This document shows positions 9,609-20,117 of a stretch of DNA of 64,000 bases, in pieces; the first letter of the stretch is position 1; each line of letters opens with the position of its first letter. The notes below the pieces were generated by a model. That model was not told the origin of the DNA and searched no databases. It was given only the letters and a program-made list of their open reading frames with translations. The translations under genes and the position numbers were made by a program. This DNA comes from Bacteroidota bacterium. GTDB taxonomy: Bacteria; Bacteroidota; Bacteroidia; AKYH767-A; OLB10. The stretch lies in contig JADJPB010000009.1 of NCBI GenBank assembly GCA_016713445.1, positions 186,001 through 250,000 of the forward strand. Direction: 5' to 3'.

Positions 9609-11367
9609 ATTATTGGCGCTTTTAAATATAGTTTGATAAAAACTTAGTGACCTGCGGGGGGGGGGCCCCAAAGGGGGCCCGGGAGGGCCTAAGTCTTCTT
9701 TCATGTACTTTGTTTTCATTTTGGTTGAAAAATCTTCTACTAATTCTTGAACGGGATCTTTTTGTTCTGGAAGTTGTATGATTCTGTACTCTGTCAATTT
9801 TGCATGCTTAGCGGCGATAGCAATGGCAGTTTCAATTCCACCCAATGTATCAGCCAAACCATTTTGCAATGCGTTAATTCCACTCCAAACTCTACCTTGT
9901 CCAATGCTATCCACATTCGCTTGTGTCAATCCTCTTCCTTCTGCAACACGACGAGTGAAAACCTCGTAAATACGATCAACTTCCTTTTGAAGAATTTGTG
10001 TTTCTGAACTTGTTAATGGACGCGAAATGGTTCCCATGTCGGTGTATGGATTGGTTTTGTAAATATCGGTGGTGATTCCTAATTTATTCTTAAACATTTT
10101 TTCGGCGTTGAATAAAAGTCCGAATACACCAATAGAACCAGTGAGCGTGTTGGGTTGCGCAACGATTTTATCGGCAGCACAACTGATATAATATCCGCCA
10201 GAAGCAGCCAAGTCACCCATGGATACAATTACAGGTTTTGCTTTTTTAGCTAAACTCACCTCTCTCCAAATTTCTTCAGAGGCAAGTGCATCTCCTCCTG
10301 GTGAATTTACACGAAGAACGATGGCTTTTATCTTTTCATCTAAACGTGCTTTGCGAATAGTAGCAGAGAGCTTGTCGGATCCGATGGTCTCATCATCACC
10401 TTCACCGTTTCCGATATCTCCTACGGCATAGATAATTGCAATTTTGTCCATCCCTAATTTAACACCAGATTTATCTGGAGTCTTGCTGTATTTATTTAAA
10501 GAGATGAGCGGAAGGGTATTCGCATCTTTCTTTCCAATTTTCTGTGCCATGAACAAAGAAAATTCGTCAAAGTATTTTATTTCATCTACTATCTTTAGGC
10601 GTTTTGCATCTGTTGCATTTTGTAAGAGCATGCTGTCGACTATGTTCTTGAAAAATGCATTTTCGATTTTTCTGGCTGAACAAATTTCCTGTGAGATATG
10701 ATTCCCATATTGGATCAACAAATGCGGCCACTTGCTCTCTGTTTTCTGGACTCATTTTGTCGAGAATGAAAGGTTCTATCGCACTTTTGAATTTCCCATG
10801 ACGAATTACTTGGGGCTCGATTTCTAGTTTTTCTAATGTTCCTTTGAAAAACATAGATTGAGAAGCAATTCCATTCAATGACACTTGTCCTTCAGGATTT
10901 AAAAATATTTTATCCGCTGCACTGGCCAAATAGTAAGAGCCTTGTGTATAATTATCACCATAAGCATAAATAAATTTCCCTGACTTTTTAAACGCAAATA
11001 AAGCATTTCTGATTTCTTCAACAGTTGCTAGTCCAGCTTGAAAACTTGGGATATCTATATAGATGCCTTTTATCTTTTCATCTTTGCTAGCTTTTTCGAT
11101 GTTTTTTAGTATATCGTTAAGTCCTAATTGTTGTTTTGAGGAGAAATTCGAAAACTTAAAATCTTCGAATGGATTTTTTGAAGTCCGTTCTTTGATCACA
11201 TGATCCAATTCTAAATGTAAAATGCTGTTATCCTTTAAAGTTACGGTTTCTGTACTCATGGAAGAAACCATCATCGATAAAATAAAGAGCAAAACGAAAA
11301 ACAAAACGAAGGTGCCAATAATGAATCCAAACATGGAAGCAAAGAGCATTTTAAAGAATTGTTTCAT
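9582..11367 (-). CDS. sppA: Signal peptide peptidase SppA, 67K type, frameshifted
   Basis: Membrane-anchored serine protease that degrades cleaved signal peptides. It begins with a transmembrane segment (FGFIIGTFVLFFVLL). The N-terminal half holds the catalytic lysine context GKFKSAIEPF, the C-terminal half the nucleophile serine in MGDLAASGGYYIS, as in the E. coli Lys/Ser dyad split over two halves. Two reading frames overlap between 10582 and 10721, with the switch near 10690-10700. The last 40 codons are damaged: a GC-rich block at 9656-9690 gives an implausible PPGPPLGPPPRR run and the true C-terminus is unclear. Total about 580 residues, normal for this type. Confidence 0.9.
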
Positions 11368-11449
11368 AGTAATTTTTATGGGTGTAGACTACAAAGATAG
11401 TCTTGAAATTAAGAATTCAAGTAGCCAAAATTAGCGATTCAGCAAGCTT

Positions 11450-12676
11450 CTAGGGTAGTTCGAGTTCCATGCTAGCAAATTGACTGCCAGAACCAATCTG
11501 AAGTTCATAGACTCCGCTTGAAAGTGATTGAAGGGAAATTACTTCGTTTTTAAAGTCGAGTTGTTTTTGGTAAACTACTTTTTTATCTTTTAAAATACGC
11601 ATCGTTCGTTTCATCATCGCTGTTCCGTTTCGTTGAATAGAAAGATTTCGATCCACTTTTAAAGAGAGGTAGCATCTTTCAAAATCTTCTTTGATTTTAG
11701 ACCTTTTATACATGGGTCTATTCTTCTTAAGAATTTTTGCTTCTTTATTTTCCCCTAATCTGTCATAGTGTTTGTTCATCTTCAATCTCAATTTTTGGGT
11801 GGATGATTCTTGCCAAACACGGATATAGTCAACTTGCATTAGAGCTGGAAACTTTGTGGTAGGTAAAATTTCCCCACCTAACGATCCTTCAAAGTCAGCT
11901 ACTGCCATATTCGCGATGAGTGCTAATGGCTCATGAAAATCACCTTTCCACCAAGCGATGGGCATATCGTCAAGATACCAAGTTACTCCTCCGGGCTCCC
12001 AAGTTGCTGCCATGGTGTGAAATTCATTAGGCCAGGTAGCGTTGGTTTTTAGGTACCCACCCCAGTTTTTCTTGAAGATTCCCAGAAATACAGGATAGTT
12101 TTTACATCCGCTTTTACAGTGAACATCAACGTGTACTTCATTTAATTTTCCGGCACCGATTTCAAAAATATCGATCTCTTGGCCATCTCCACCAAAGAGC
12201 CAGAATGCAGGCCAATGGCCGGATGAAGCATCTGTTTTAAAACGGATTTCGAAATGTCCATATTTGAATTTTTCCTTCGAATAAATTAGTCCACTTTGAT
12301 ATTCGAAATTCATTAAATTTTTAGTGTCGGGTTTGTTTTTGCAGGAGATAATAAAATCATCGTTCTCGTACGGAATCGCTCGGGTGGTGATAGGTGCTTT
12401 ACGAGCTTGAATTTGCAAGAATCCATTTTCTAAAATTAAGTCCTTGCCATCCGAGTAATAGTTCACTTCCGGATTACATCTCAAATGCCGACCCCAAGGA
12501 TAGGAGTTCATCCATTTATCGGTATTTAGAGTGGTTGCATCAAACTCATCTGCCCAAGAATAATCGTAGACTTTACTCTTATTATCTTTGAATTCAACCA
12601 TGACTTGAGAAACTGCCGAAAATGAAAATGAACAGAGAGTAATAAATAAAGGAAGTCGGAGGTGAAATGATTTCAT
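11450..12676 (-). CDS. Secreted glycoside hydrolase family 16 protein
   Basis: Endo-acting beta-glucanase/galactanase-type enzyme. A signal peptide at residues 1-24 (start ATG 12676, MKSFHLRLPLF) precedes the GH16 domain. The catalytic motif EIDIFE lies at about residues 167-172, with the usual Trp-rich context (GHWPAFWLFGG before, ATWEPGGVTWYLDD after) and the closing MQVDYIRVW strand. About 115 basic residues follow and end in a short beta-rich segment (SLSSGVYELQIGSGSQ) resembling a diverged T9SS sorting domain, so export through T9SS is likely but not certain. Substrate cannot be assigned. A longer start nine codons upstream exists but would spoil the signal peptide. Confidence 0.9.
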   Translation of the reverse strand: MKSFHLRLPLFITLCSFSFSAVSQVMVEFKDNKSKVYDYSWADEFDATTLNTDKWMNSYPWGRHLRCNPEVNYYSDGKDLILENGFLQIQARKAPITTRAIPYENDDFIISCKNKPDTKNLMNFEYQSGLIYSKEKFKYGHFEIRFKTDASSGHWPAFWLFGGDGQEIDIFEIGAGKLNEVHVDVHCKSGCKNYPVFLGIFKKNWGGYLKTNATWPNEFHTMAATWEPGGVTWYLDDMPIAWWKGDFHEPLALIANMAVADFEGSLGGEILPTTKFPALMQVDYIRVWQESSTQKLRLKMNKHYDRLGENKEAKILKKNRPMYKRSKIKEDFERCYLSLKVDRNLSIQRNGTAMMKRTMRILKDKKVVYQKQLDFKNEVISLQSLSSGVYELQIGSGSQFASMELELP

Positions 12677-13094
12677 CTGATAAATATCGGAAAAATAAAA
12701 CATCCATCCATCTAAAAAGGGGAGAAAAGTATTTTCAATTCACGAGGGCTGCGCTTTGTCATGTGTTCTCTCAGCGGCTGCGCTTTACTAATTTTTCACG
12801 CAAAGGCGCAAAGAGAAAGCGAAGTTTTCCACAGCTTTTATTAGCATTTGTAGTGTTATCATAGAATAATAAATAGATTATCATTAAAGATAATTCTTTG
12901 CGACTTTGCGCATTTGCGAGCAATTTTATAAGCTCTAATTAAGCAAAAACATTTTTAATAAATCGGAATATAAGTGTTGAATGCTAGTTGATCATTCTAA
13001 AGTGACCTCAAGTTTTAACTTCTATTAATTTCCAGCAATAGTAGGAGGAAGAAGATTCGTTCAAAACAATAAAAAAACAATAAATCCATTTAAA
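12677..13094. other. Non-coding gap with GCAAAG-type repeats
   Basis: No supported gene. CGCAAAGGCGCAAAGAGAA at 12799-12817 is mirrored by the imperfect complement TTCTTTGCGACTTTGCGC at 12894-12911, about 76 bases away. GCGCTTTGTC and GCGCTTTAC precede it at about 12750 and 12780. The unit repeats with an 8-bp period. The rest is AT-rich and featureless. Confidence 0.55.
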
Positions 13095-13126
13095 AAAGAG
13101 CCAAAGAATTTCTTCTTCAGCTCTTT
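13095..13126 (-). terminator. Rho-independent terminator
   Basis: On the minus strand AAAGAGC pairs with GCTCTTT, with an inner AAGAA/TTCTT stem, followed by TTTTTTAAA. It sits 23 bases after the stop of the YCF48-type T9SS gene. Confidence 0.75.
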
Positions 13127-13148
13127 CAAATAATAATATTTCTTTTGA

Positions 13149-15757
13149 TTACATCTTAATAAATTTCACGAGTGCCGGACGCTCACCTAAAATGGTAATA
13201 TGGTAAATGCCATTCGATAAATCGGAAACGGATATTTCCATTTGCTGTGCGTTGATATTGCTGATGGTTTTAACTATGCGACCCATAATGTCTGAAATCT
13301 GAATACGATCAATTTTTTGATACTCCATATTCTCTAAAGTGATAACATCGCGAGATGGATTAGGGTAGACTTTGTAGAATAACTGATTTCCGTTTTCAGC
13401 AATACCACTACAATTTACAACCAAGACATCAGTTATTGGTGATGTTAAACTGCAAAATCCATCACTGGTTTGAACGGTATAGTCACCGGTACTGTCTACC
13501 ACTAATGAATCAGCAGTAGCACCGGAAAGCAATACGCCATCTTTGTACCATTGGTAGGTCCAGTTGCTGCCTGTAAAAGCATATAAAGTAACCGACGATC
13601 CAATACAAAATGAAGTGGGGCCTCCTGGAGCAATATAGGCATCTGGCGAAGTTCGAACAGTAAGTGGTAACGAATTCACTGGACTCCACATGGGTGGTCG
13701 ACTTGAAAAGACACGTATTAAGTAATCACTTCCATCCGTTAATCCATTTGGAACTGTAATTTGAACAGGAGTTGTTCCTGTAGCAGATACTGTTCCAAGG
13801 GTAGTTGGAAAAGAAAAATCTCCAAACTCATCCGAAAGTTCAATTCGGAATTGATTCCCTAAATTCCAGGTACCGATAGCATTTATAGCAAGCGTGTAGC
13901 TATTGTCAGTGCACAATGTATACGAAGGTAAACTTAATTGCATATCATTGTTTCTTGCAAGAATATTAGCGAGTCCATTTCCAACGGCGAGTGCTTTTGT
14001 TCCCGATAAAATATCGATGTCTTGAATAGGATCTTGATTCGGATTGATTTCACGACTCCATGCAGCACCTCCACTAGCAGTACGGTAAATTTCATTCCCT
14101 GAAACAAACCATCCATTTTGTGGATCTGCAAATTTGATACATCCAACGAATTCGTTGCTGGTAGGCTGCACATCTAAATTCCAAGAAGTACCTCCATCCG
14201 TGGTTGAATAAATTTCACCAATATAGGTTCCTACCCAACCATTCATCGCATTTCTAAAGAACATAGCAGTACATTCAAAAGCACTTCCATTATTTACTAA
14301 GTTCCATGAAAGACCATTATCGTAAGTATTGATAAGATAAGGTTGATCCGTAGCGATGACAATGGAATCTGTTCCGAAACATTGAATTTCTTTAAAATTG
14401 TATCCTTGCCCAGTGAAGGAAGTAGGGAAGTCGGTCCAAGTATCTCCGTTATTCGTCGAATATGCGAGTTTCCCATCTGCACCACAAACATATATTTTTC
14501 CACTAGCATCAGGCGCGATTCCATATAGATGTTCACTAATACCACTGAAAATAAAATTCCAGTTTACACCGCCATCAGTAGTTTTTACAATTGTTCCATT
14601 CGTTCCAATAGCTAAACCTGTGGTTGTATTAACAAAATGAATGTCGTAAAGATCTTCACCGCCTGCATTGCTATTCTGTGTAGTCCAAGAAGCACCTGCA
14701 TTTGATGTGGTTAAGATCGTTCCACCAAAACCTGCTGCAAATGCTGTGGTGCTATTTACAGTTTTTACAGCCTGTAAAGCATTTTCAGAAATACGACTGC
14801 ATAAATCCGTCCAATTTGTTCCCGAGTTGTTTGTTTTTTCCAGCGCGCCGTAAGAACCTCCAATAATATAATTGGAGCCACTGTTGGCAAAAACGGTATT
14901 TACATTGAACCATGGAAAACTAGTGTAGGTGGACCATGTCATACCACCATCATCCGTAATATAAACATTGCCATATTCGCATCCTGCAACTCCTTTTAAT
15001 CCGTTTCCAAAATCTAGTGAAAGTAAGTTGGCACCATTTAATTGTCCGGGATTTGTAATAGATGAAAAATTGGATCCGCCGTTAGTGCTGATGTAAATGG
15101 AACTCGTTGAAGCGAGAAAAATATCGTTGGTAGTAGGCATACTCACATCAACAATATCATCTCCCGTTCCAATACTTAACGGCGACCAAGAATTTCCGTA
15201 ATCGGTAGTTTTCATCACTAAGCCATTTGTGCCCGCGAGTATTCCATTTCCGTTTTGCATTAATTGAAGATCGTTAATGTCGCCCGCAGTACTGTTTAAA
15301 ACGATGGTCCACAAGGTACCTTGATTTGTGGTTTTGTAAAGCTTGGACGAATTGGTTCCGTTGGTGACTGCTATGAGACCACTGTCTCTATCGTACATGT
15401 GTAACGCGGAAATAATATTGTTGGGGAAACGATATTTTATTGTCCAGGTAAGACCGCTGTTCGAAGTTGTAAACATATCACTTCCTGCACCGCAATAACC
15501 GTATAAGCTATCTGGAAAGTGAATTTCGTTAATGTTTAAAGAGGTGTTTACATATTGAGATGTCCATGTGCTTCCCCCGTCAGTTGTTTTTATTACGGCC
15601 CTTTATCGCCTGCGGCCCATCCTGTAGATGCGTTGAGAAAGCGCAATTTTAAGAAGTTATTTCCTTGTGGAATAGGGTGTTGCCACGACCATTGAGCCGA
15701 TGTAGAAAGACTCAATAATAATATAAAAGAGATAAGGGAGAGAGAGAATGATTTCAT
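13149..15757 (-). CDS. T9SS-exported protein with YCF48/BNR-like repeats, frameshifted near start
   Basis: Large secreted protein (about 870 residues after repair). A signal peptide (about residues 1-22, ending STSA) starts at ATG 15757. The body is a run of propeller blades with the recurring pattern TxDGGxxW (TTDGGVNWN, TTDGGTSWN, TDDGGMTWS), as in YCF48/photosystem-assembly-like and sialidase-type repeats. An Ig-like PKD/SprB-type segment (SVTLYAFTGSNWTYQW) and a type A sorting domain follow (VYPNPSRDVITLENM to LVKFIKM). The frame breaks near 15599 in a G3 run (minus strand); a fourth G gives GDKGAVIKTTDGG. Its ligand is unknown; likely cell-surface. Confidence 0.88.
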
Positions 15758-15927
15758 GTATGTTAATTTCATAATTATTAAACGGAATAAGAGGGAAAAA
15801 GTTCGTTGATATAAAACGGAAATATTCTAAATGAATCCATTTGTTGAGGATATTATACCTATAAACTCAGCAATAGAAAACCTACTCAATAGTTTTAAGT
15901 AGATGGCTCCATCTGAAAAAAGTACAA

Positions 15928-16548
15928 CTACTGCTCTGCCGACCTTGACCTCTTATTGAGTTCATCTCTGATTTTTGAAGCGGTTTCATAAGCTTCTTCG
16001 TCAATAGCTTTCATCAAGGATTCTTTCAATTCTTCAGTACTTAAATTCCCATAGCCTCCCTCAGTACTAACTGCTTTCTTTGAGCTGCTTTTCTTTGGAA
16101 TACTCTTAGGTTTTATTTCTTCTGCGTTCTCGCTTTCGTCAAGCACCACACCTGCTGAGGCAAGAATAAATTCATAGGTATAAATTGGACAATTAAATCT
16201 TACTGCCATAGCTATAGCGTCGGAGGTGCGAGCATCAATTTCTCGAACATCGCCATTTTCGTTGTTGCAGATGAGCTTTGCGTAAAAGATGCCTTCCTTC
16301 AAATTATAGACAATCACTTCATCGATTTTGATTCCATATTCATCTGAAAAGTTCTTGAAAAGATCATGAGTAAGTGGACGCGAAGGCTGCATATTTTCCA
16401 ATTCCACCGCGATGGCTTGTGCCTCATAGCCACCTATAATGATGGGCAATCTTCGCTTTCCGTCTGTCTCCCCGAGTATTAATGCGTAAGCGCCACTCTG
16501 CGTTTGACTATATGAAAGTCCAATAATCTCCAATTTAATCTTTTTCAT
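15928..16548 (-). CDS. Bifunctional nuclease family protein (DUF151) with UVR motif
   Basis: 206 residues. The DUF151 domain occupies about 1-135 (LEIIGLSYSQTQSGAYALIL at the start, then LPIIIGGYEAQAIA, and ARTSDAIAMAVR), the fold found in plant and bacterial bifunctional DNase/RNase proteins. A linker rich in Ser/Lys leads to a C-terminal UVR/UvrB-C-like helical hairpin (about 167-200, LKESLMKAIDEEAYETASKI). In many Bacteroidota it follows etfB-etfA, as here, and the three are probably one transcript. Its biological role is not established. Intact. Confidence 0.88.
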   Translation of the reverse strand: MKKIKLEIIGLSYSQTQSGAYALILGETDGKRRLPIIIGGYEAQAIAVELENMQPSRPLTHDLFKNFSDEYGIKIDEVIVYNLKEGIFYAKLICNNENGDVREIDARTSDAIAMAVRFNCPIYTYEFILASAGVVLDESENAEEIKPKSIPKKSSSKKAVSTEGGYGNLSTEELKESLMKAIDEEAYETASKIRDELNKRSRSAEQ

Positions 16549-16577
16549 ATTCAGCTATGTGAAGGTAATAAAAAAAA

Positions 16578-17556
16578 TTAAGCGTGGGTAGATTTGAACT
16601 CTTTTACGGCCTCGATTAATTTAGGAACTACCTCAAAAGCATCTCCAACAATACCGTAATCGGCTGCTTTAAAGAAAGGTGCTTCCGGATCTTTATTAAT
16701 TACCACAATTACCTTTGATGAGCTTACACCCGCTAAATGTTGGATAGCTCCAGAAATACCAATAGCGATATATAAATTGGGACTCACCGCAATTCCAGTT
16801 TGCCCAACGTGTTCAGAATGTGGACGCCAATGCGCATCACTCACAGGTTTTGAGCAGGCCGTAGCGGCGCCTAACAAATCGGCTAATTCTTCAATCATTC
16901 CCCAGTTCTCGGGACCTTTTAAGCCGCGACCTGCTGAAACTACAATCTCTGCTTCAGGCAAGGAAACTTTATCGGCAGCTTGAATGATTTCTTTCACGAT
17001 GGTGCGGAAGTCGGTGTCTTTGATAGTAGGAGCAAAGGCTTCCACCACTGCAGGCTACACATTTTCAGCAATCGGGAAAGAGTTGGGATTGATAGCGATA
17101 ATTTTATTCGCAGCACTCATGCTCACATCTGCAAAAGCCTTTCCTGAGAAAGCACCTTTACGAACCGTGAAAGCGCCGTCGTTCGTAGGTAAAACTGATG
17201 GCGCCATCAATATAAGCGGCTTGCATTTTAACAGCTAAACGAGGTGCTAAAGCTTTTCCAGAAAAGGTAGCCGATAAAACCACTACATCCGAAGAAAGAG
17301 ATTTAGTAGCTTCTGCGATCACAGAGGCATATGCTTGGTTCACGAAACTTTTCATTTGTGCCGTATTGACCGTCAAGATTTTTTTGATCCCGTATTTGGC
17401 TAGCTTTTCTAATTCGTCGTTCGATACTTCTCCAATCGAAATAGCATAAGCATCCGTATTCAACATAGTTGCTACAGCGTATGCATATGAAGCGGCTTCA
17501 AAACTCGATTTCTTTAATTTCCCTTTACTGTTTTCGGCGTATATAAGTACTGACAT
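16578..17556 (-). CDS. etfA: Electron transfer flavoprotein alpha subunit, frameshifted
   Basis: Binds FAD with EtfB and passes electrons from acyl-CoA and related dehydrogenases to the quinone pool. N-terminal part (17158-17556) carries MSVLIYAENSKGKL and the ETF domain. The C-terminal FAD domain (16578-17048) shows SAGRGLKGPENW, HVGQTGIAVSPNLY and GISGAIQHLAG. Between them the sequence reads on in a shifted frame (LPTNDGAFTVRKGAFSGKAF), with one indel near 17195 and an in-frame TAG at 17055-17057. About 322 residues when repaired, normal for EtfA. Lies 24 bases after etfB on the same strand. Confidence 0.9.
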
Positions 17557-17580
17557 GTCTTTGTGTTTTCTGGTTTTAAA

Positions 17581-18318
17581 TTAAATGGCCTTTGCTTCTG
17601 AATGGAGTAAATCGACGAGTTTGTTCACCTCATCGGCACTCACCAATTTCACTTGTCCACGAGCTTCTGGCTTTTCGAACTTGATGATGTTTTGCAAATT
17701 TGGAACTTCCACGGCTTCCACTACTGTTAATGGTTTGGTACGAGCACTCATAATTCCTCTCATGTTTGGAATTCTAGGCTCAGCCATTCCTTCTGATGCA
17801 CTTGCAACCAAGGGTAAAGGACAAGTAATTACCTCTTTTCCGCCTTCAATCTCTCTTTCCAAAGTAGCTGTTCCACCATCCACTTGTAACGATTTCACAA
17901 TGGAAATACTAGGTAAATCAAGCATTTCACCGAGTAAAGAAGCTACTTGAGCGCCGTTATAATCGATGGATTCACGCCCCGTTAAAATCAAATCATAACC
18001 TTGATCTTTAGCATAAGCTGAAATTTGTGTAGCAACAAAAAAAGCATCACGAGGAACACTGTTGATTCGTACTGCATCCGTTGCTCCAATGGCTAATGCT
18101 TTACGAATCGTTGCATCAGTACTTGGATCACCAATATTGATTATGGTTACTGATCCACCCTGTGTTTCGGTTAATTCCAAGGCTCTGGTTAAGGCAATTT
18201 CATCGTATGGATTTATAATAAACTGAACACCAGTAGCATTAAACGCATTTTTGTCGTCGTTAAAGTTAATTTTGGTGGTCGTGTCGGGCACATTGCTGAT
18301 GCAAACGAGTACTTTCAT
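17581..18318 (-). CDS. etfB: Electron transfer flavoprotein beta subunit
   Basis: 245 residues, full-length. Begins MKVLVCISNVPDTTT and carries the EtfB AMP-binding region (GRESIDYNGAQVASLLGEML) and the recognition-loop region EGMAEPRIPNMRGIM typical of the family. Partner of EtfA in the same presumed operon, followed by the DUF151 gene. Intact and divergently transcribed from the TPR gene at 18441. Confidence 0.95.
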   Translation of the reverse strand: MKVLVCISNVPDTTTKINFNDDKNAFNATGVQFIINPYDEIALTRALELTETQGGSVTIINIGDPSTDATIRKALAIGATDAVRINSVPRDAFFVATQISAYAKDQGYDLILTGRESIDYNGAQVASLLGEMLDLPSISIVKSLQVDGGTATLEREIEGGKEVITCPLPLVASASEGMAEPRIPNMRGIMSARTKPLTVVEAVEVPNLQNIIKFEKPEARGQVKLVSADEVNKLVDLLHSEAKAI

Positions 18319-18440
18319 TTCTTATCTTTTTTTCAAAGTGCAAATCTACTCTATACTCAACAAATAGCCAATTAGATTTGTGTTTATCCTTACACTTAAG
18401 ATAAAAATAGAATCCAAGGTTAATTGTATTTTTGTCAACA

Positions 18441-18758
18441 ATGAATCCAGCACGTATCCAGCAATTGAAGGAAATATTAGTTGATGATCCAGCCGATTCT
18501 TTTTGTAGATATGCCCTAGCACTAGAGTATGCGAGTGACCCATCTTCCAGAAAACAAGCCATTGAAGAGCTTGAGCTATTAAAGAAAAATGATCCAAATT
18601 ATCTAGCGTTGTATTATCAGCTAGGACTCTTGTACTATCAGGAACAACAAATGAATGAGGCTAAAGAAGTGTTGATGGAAGGATTGAGTCTGGCGAAGCA
18701 GCAAGGAAACGCTCATACCTATTCCGAGTTGGAGTTTCTGTTGGATGATATTGAATAA
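18441..18758 (+). CDS. Small tetratricopeptide repeat protein
   Basis: About 105 residues, cytoplasmic, with two to three TPR helices (DSFCRYALALEYAS, YLALYYQLGLLYY, NEAKEVLMEGLSLA). Likely a protein-interaction adaptor; no enzyme motif. Its ATG lies about 6 nt after a TAnnTTTG-like element (about 18427-18434), so the leader is very short. It is followed at once by pdhB sequence on the same strand, and the intergenic space that should hold the pdhB start is missing. Confidence 0.75.
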   Translation: MNPARIQQLKEILVDDPADSFCRYALALEYASDPSSRKQAIEELELLKKNDPNYLALYYQLGLLYYQEQQMNEAKEVLMEGLSLAKQQGNAHTYSELEFLLDDIE

Positions 18759-19687
18759 ATTATATATAATTAATAATGAATTTAATACTGAGGTAGCTCA
18801 ATATAACGGAGCTTATAAAGTAAGTCAAGGAATGTTGGATGAATTCGGACCCAAGCGCGTTATTGATACGCCTATTGCCGAACTTGGATTTGCTGGAATA
18901 GGAGTAGGAGCTGCCATGAATGGTTTACGTCCTATCATCGAATTCATGACTTTCAATTTCTCCTTGGTAGCCATCGATCAGGTGATCAATTCGGCGGCGA
19001 AGATGATGAGTATGAGTGGTGGTAATTTTACCGTTCCCATCGTTTTCCGTGGACCTACGGGTTCAGCTGGAATGTTGAGTTCGCAGCATAGCCAGGCTTT
19101 TGAGAACTGGTATGCGAACTGTCCGGGATTGAAAGTAGTAGTTCCATCTAATCCAGCCGATGCAAAAGGTTTACTGAAAGCGGCCATTCGCGATAATGAT
19201 CCTGTTATTTTTATGGAGTCGGAGCAGATGTACGGCGACAAAGGCATGGTGCCCGAAGGCGAATACGTAATGCCCATTGGTGTTGCCTGATATCAAGAGA
19301 GCAGGTACCGATGTTACCATTGTGTCTTTCGGTAAAATGATGAAAATCGCTTTGAAAGCTGCTGAAGAATTGGAAGCCGAGCAAATCAGTGCTGAAGTTA
19401 TCGATTTACGTTCGGTGCGACCTATCGACTATAATATGATTGTGGAGTCGGTGAAGAAAACAAATCGCTTAGTGATTGTTGAAGAAAGTTGGCCTTTAGC
19501 ATCCATTGCTTCAGAAATATCCTTTATGGTACAAAAGCGTGCTTTCGATCATCTAGATGCTCCCATTTTACGAGTGATGGGCGGCGACGTTCCATTGCCG
19601 TATGCTCCAACATTAATTGAAGCTTATCTTCCAAACCCAGCTAGAGTGATTAAGGCGGTAAAGGAAGTGATGTATATGAAGGCTTAG
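18745..19687 (+). pseudogene. pdhB: Pyruvate dehydrogenase E1 beta subunit, 5'-truncated and frameshifted
   Basis: Beta chain of the E1 decarboxylase of pyruvate dehydrogenase. Recognisable from EVAQYNGAYKVSQG through DTPIAELGFAGIGVG, FRGPTGSAG, QHSQAFENWYA and the C-terminal transketolase-like domain (TDVTIVSFGKM, ESWPLASIASE). Homologues start with about 29 more residues (family pattern RExxFREAL...FLMGEE); here AT-rich sequence with no matching codons replaces them and there is no in-frame ATG. A single extra T near 19288 breaks the frame at GVA|DIKRAG. The 5' loss cannot be explained by a one-base error, so either a deletion or an assembly fault is likely. Confidence 0.85.
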
Positions 19688-20117
19688 TTCCCCTTCGACA
19701 GGCTGCCATCGGCAAGCTCCCCTCGGCAAGCTCAGGGAGCACAAGGTCTAAAAGGAGCACAAGCAACTTAGCTATTGATTTATTTTTGGTCTTCGCTCTC
19801 ATCCTGATTCTCACTCTATAATCTGGGGCTCTCGAGGCCAACCAATTGCTGCCCGCGAGTTACCTTGGCAATTGATTTAATTTTGGTCTTCGCTCTCACA
19901 CTCTCCCGATAGCTATCGGGACTCAATCTGTAACCTGGGGCTCTCGAGGCCAACCAAATGCTACCATCGACAAGCTCAGGGGGCAAACTCCTTCACTATA
20001 ACTGAAGGAATTTTCATTTAAGCATCCTTAATGTTCATAGTGATTTTATATCGAAATTTGATTCCTGAATATCTGATGTGGAAAGCTTAACTTGCGTCTT
20101 CATTCATAGATAGAAAA
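19688..20117. other. Non-coding gap carrying GACAAGCTCAGGG-type motifs and a direct repeat
   Basis: No gene seen. Short motifs CTTCGACAGGCT, TCGGCAAGCTCAGGG and TCGACAAGCTCAGGG occur at both ends (about 19692-19736 and 19965-19982). Between them is an imperfect direct repeat, listed separately. GGAGCACAAGGTCTAAAAGGAGCACAAG is a further loose repeat. The stretch reads as accumulated dispersed intergenic repeats. Confidence 0.6.
19774..19962. repeat. Imperfect direct repeat, two copies of about 80-90 bp
   Basis: Copy 1 (19774-19850) and copy 2 (19871-19962) share ATTGATTTA, TTTTGGTCTTCGCTCTCA and CTGGGGCTCTCGAGGCCAACCA blocks. Copy 2 contains an extra CCCGATAGCTATCGGGA palindrome (about 19905-19921) absent from copy 1. 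This looks like a tandem duplication followed by insertion of a short palindrome into one copy. Confidence 0.8.

Noticed and set aside
12667..12864. Plus-strand 65-codon frame upstream of the GH16 gene
   Set aside because: Covers the GCAAAG repeats and has no family resemblance; the repeats account for its basic composition.
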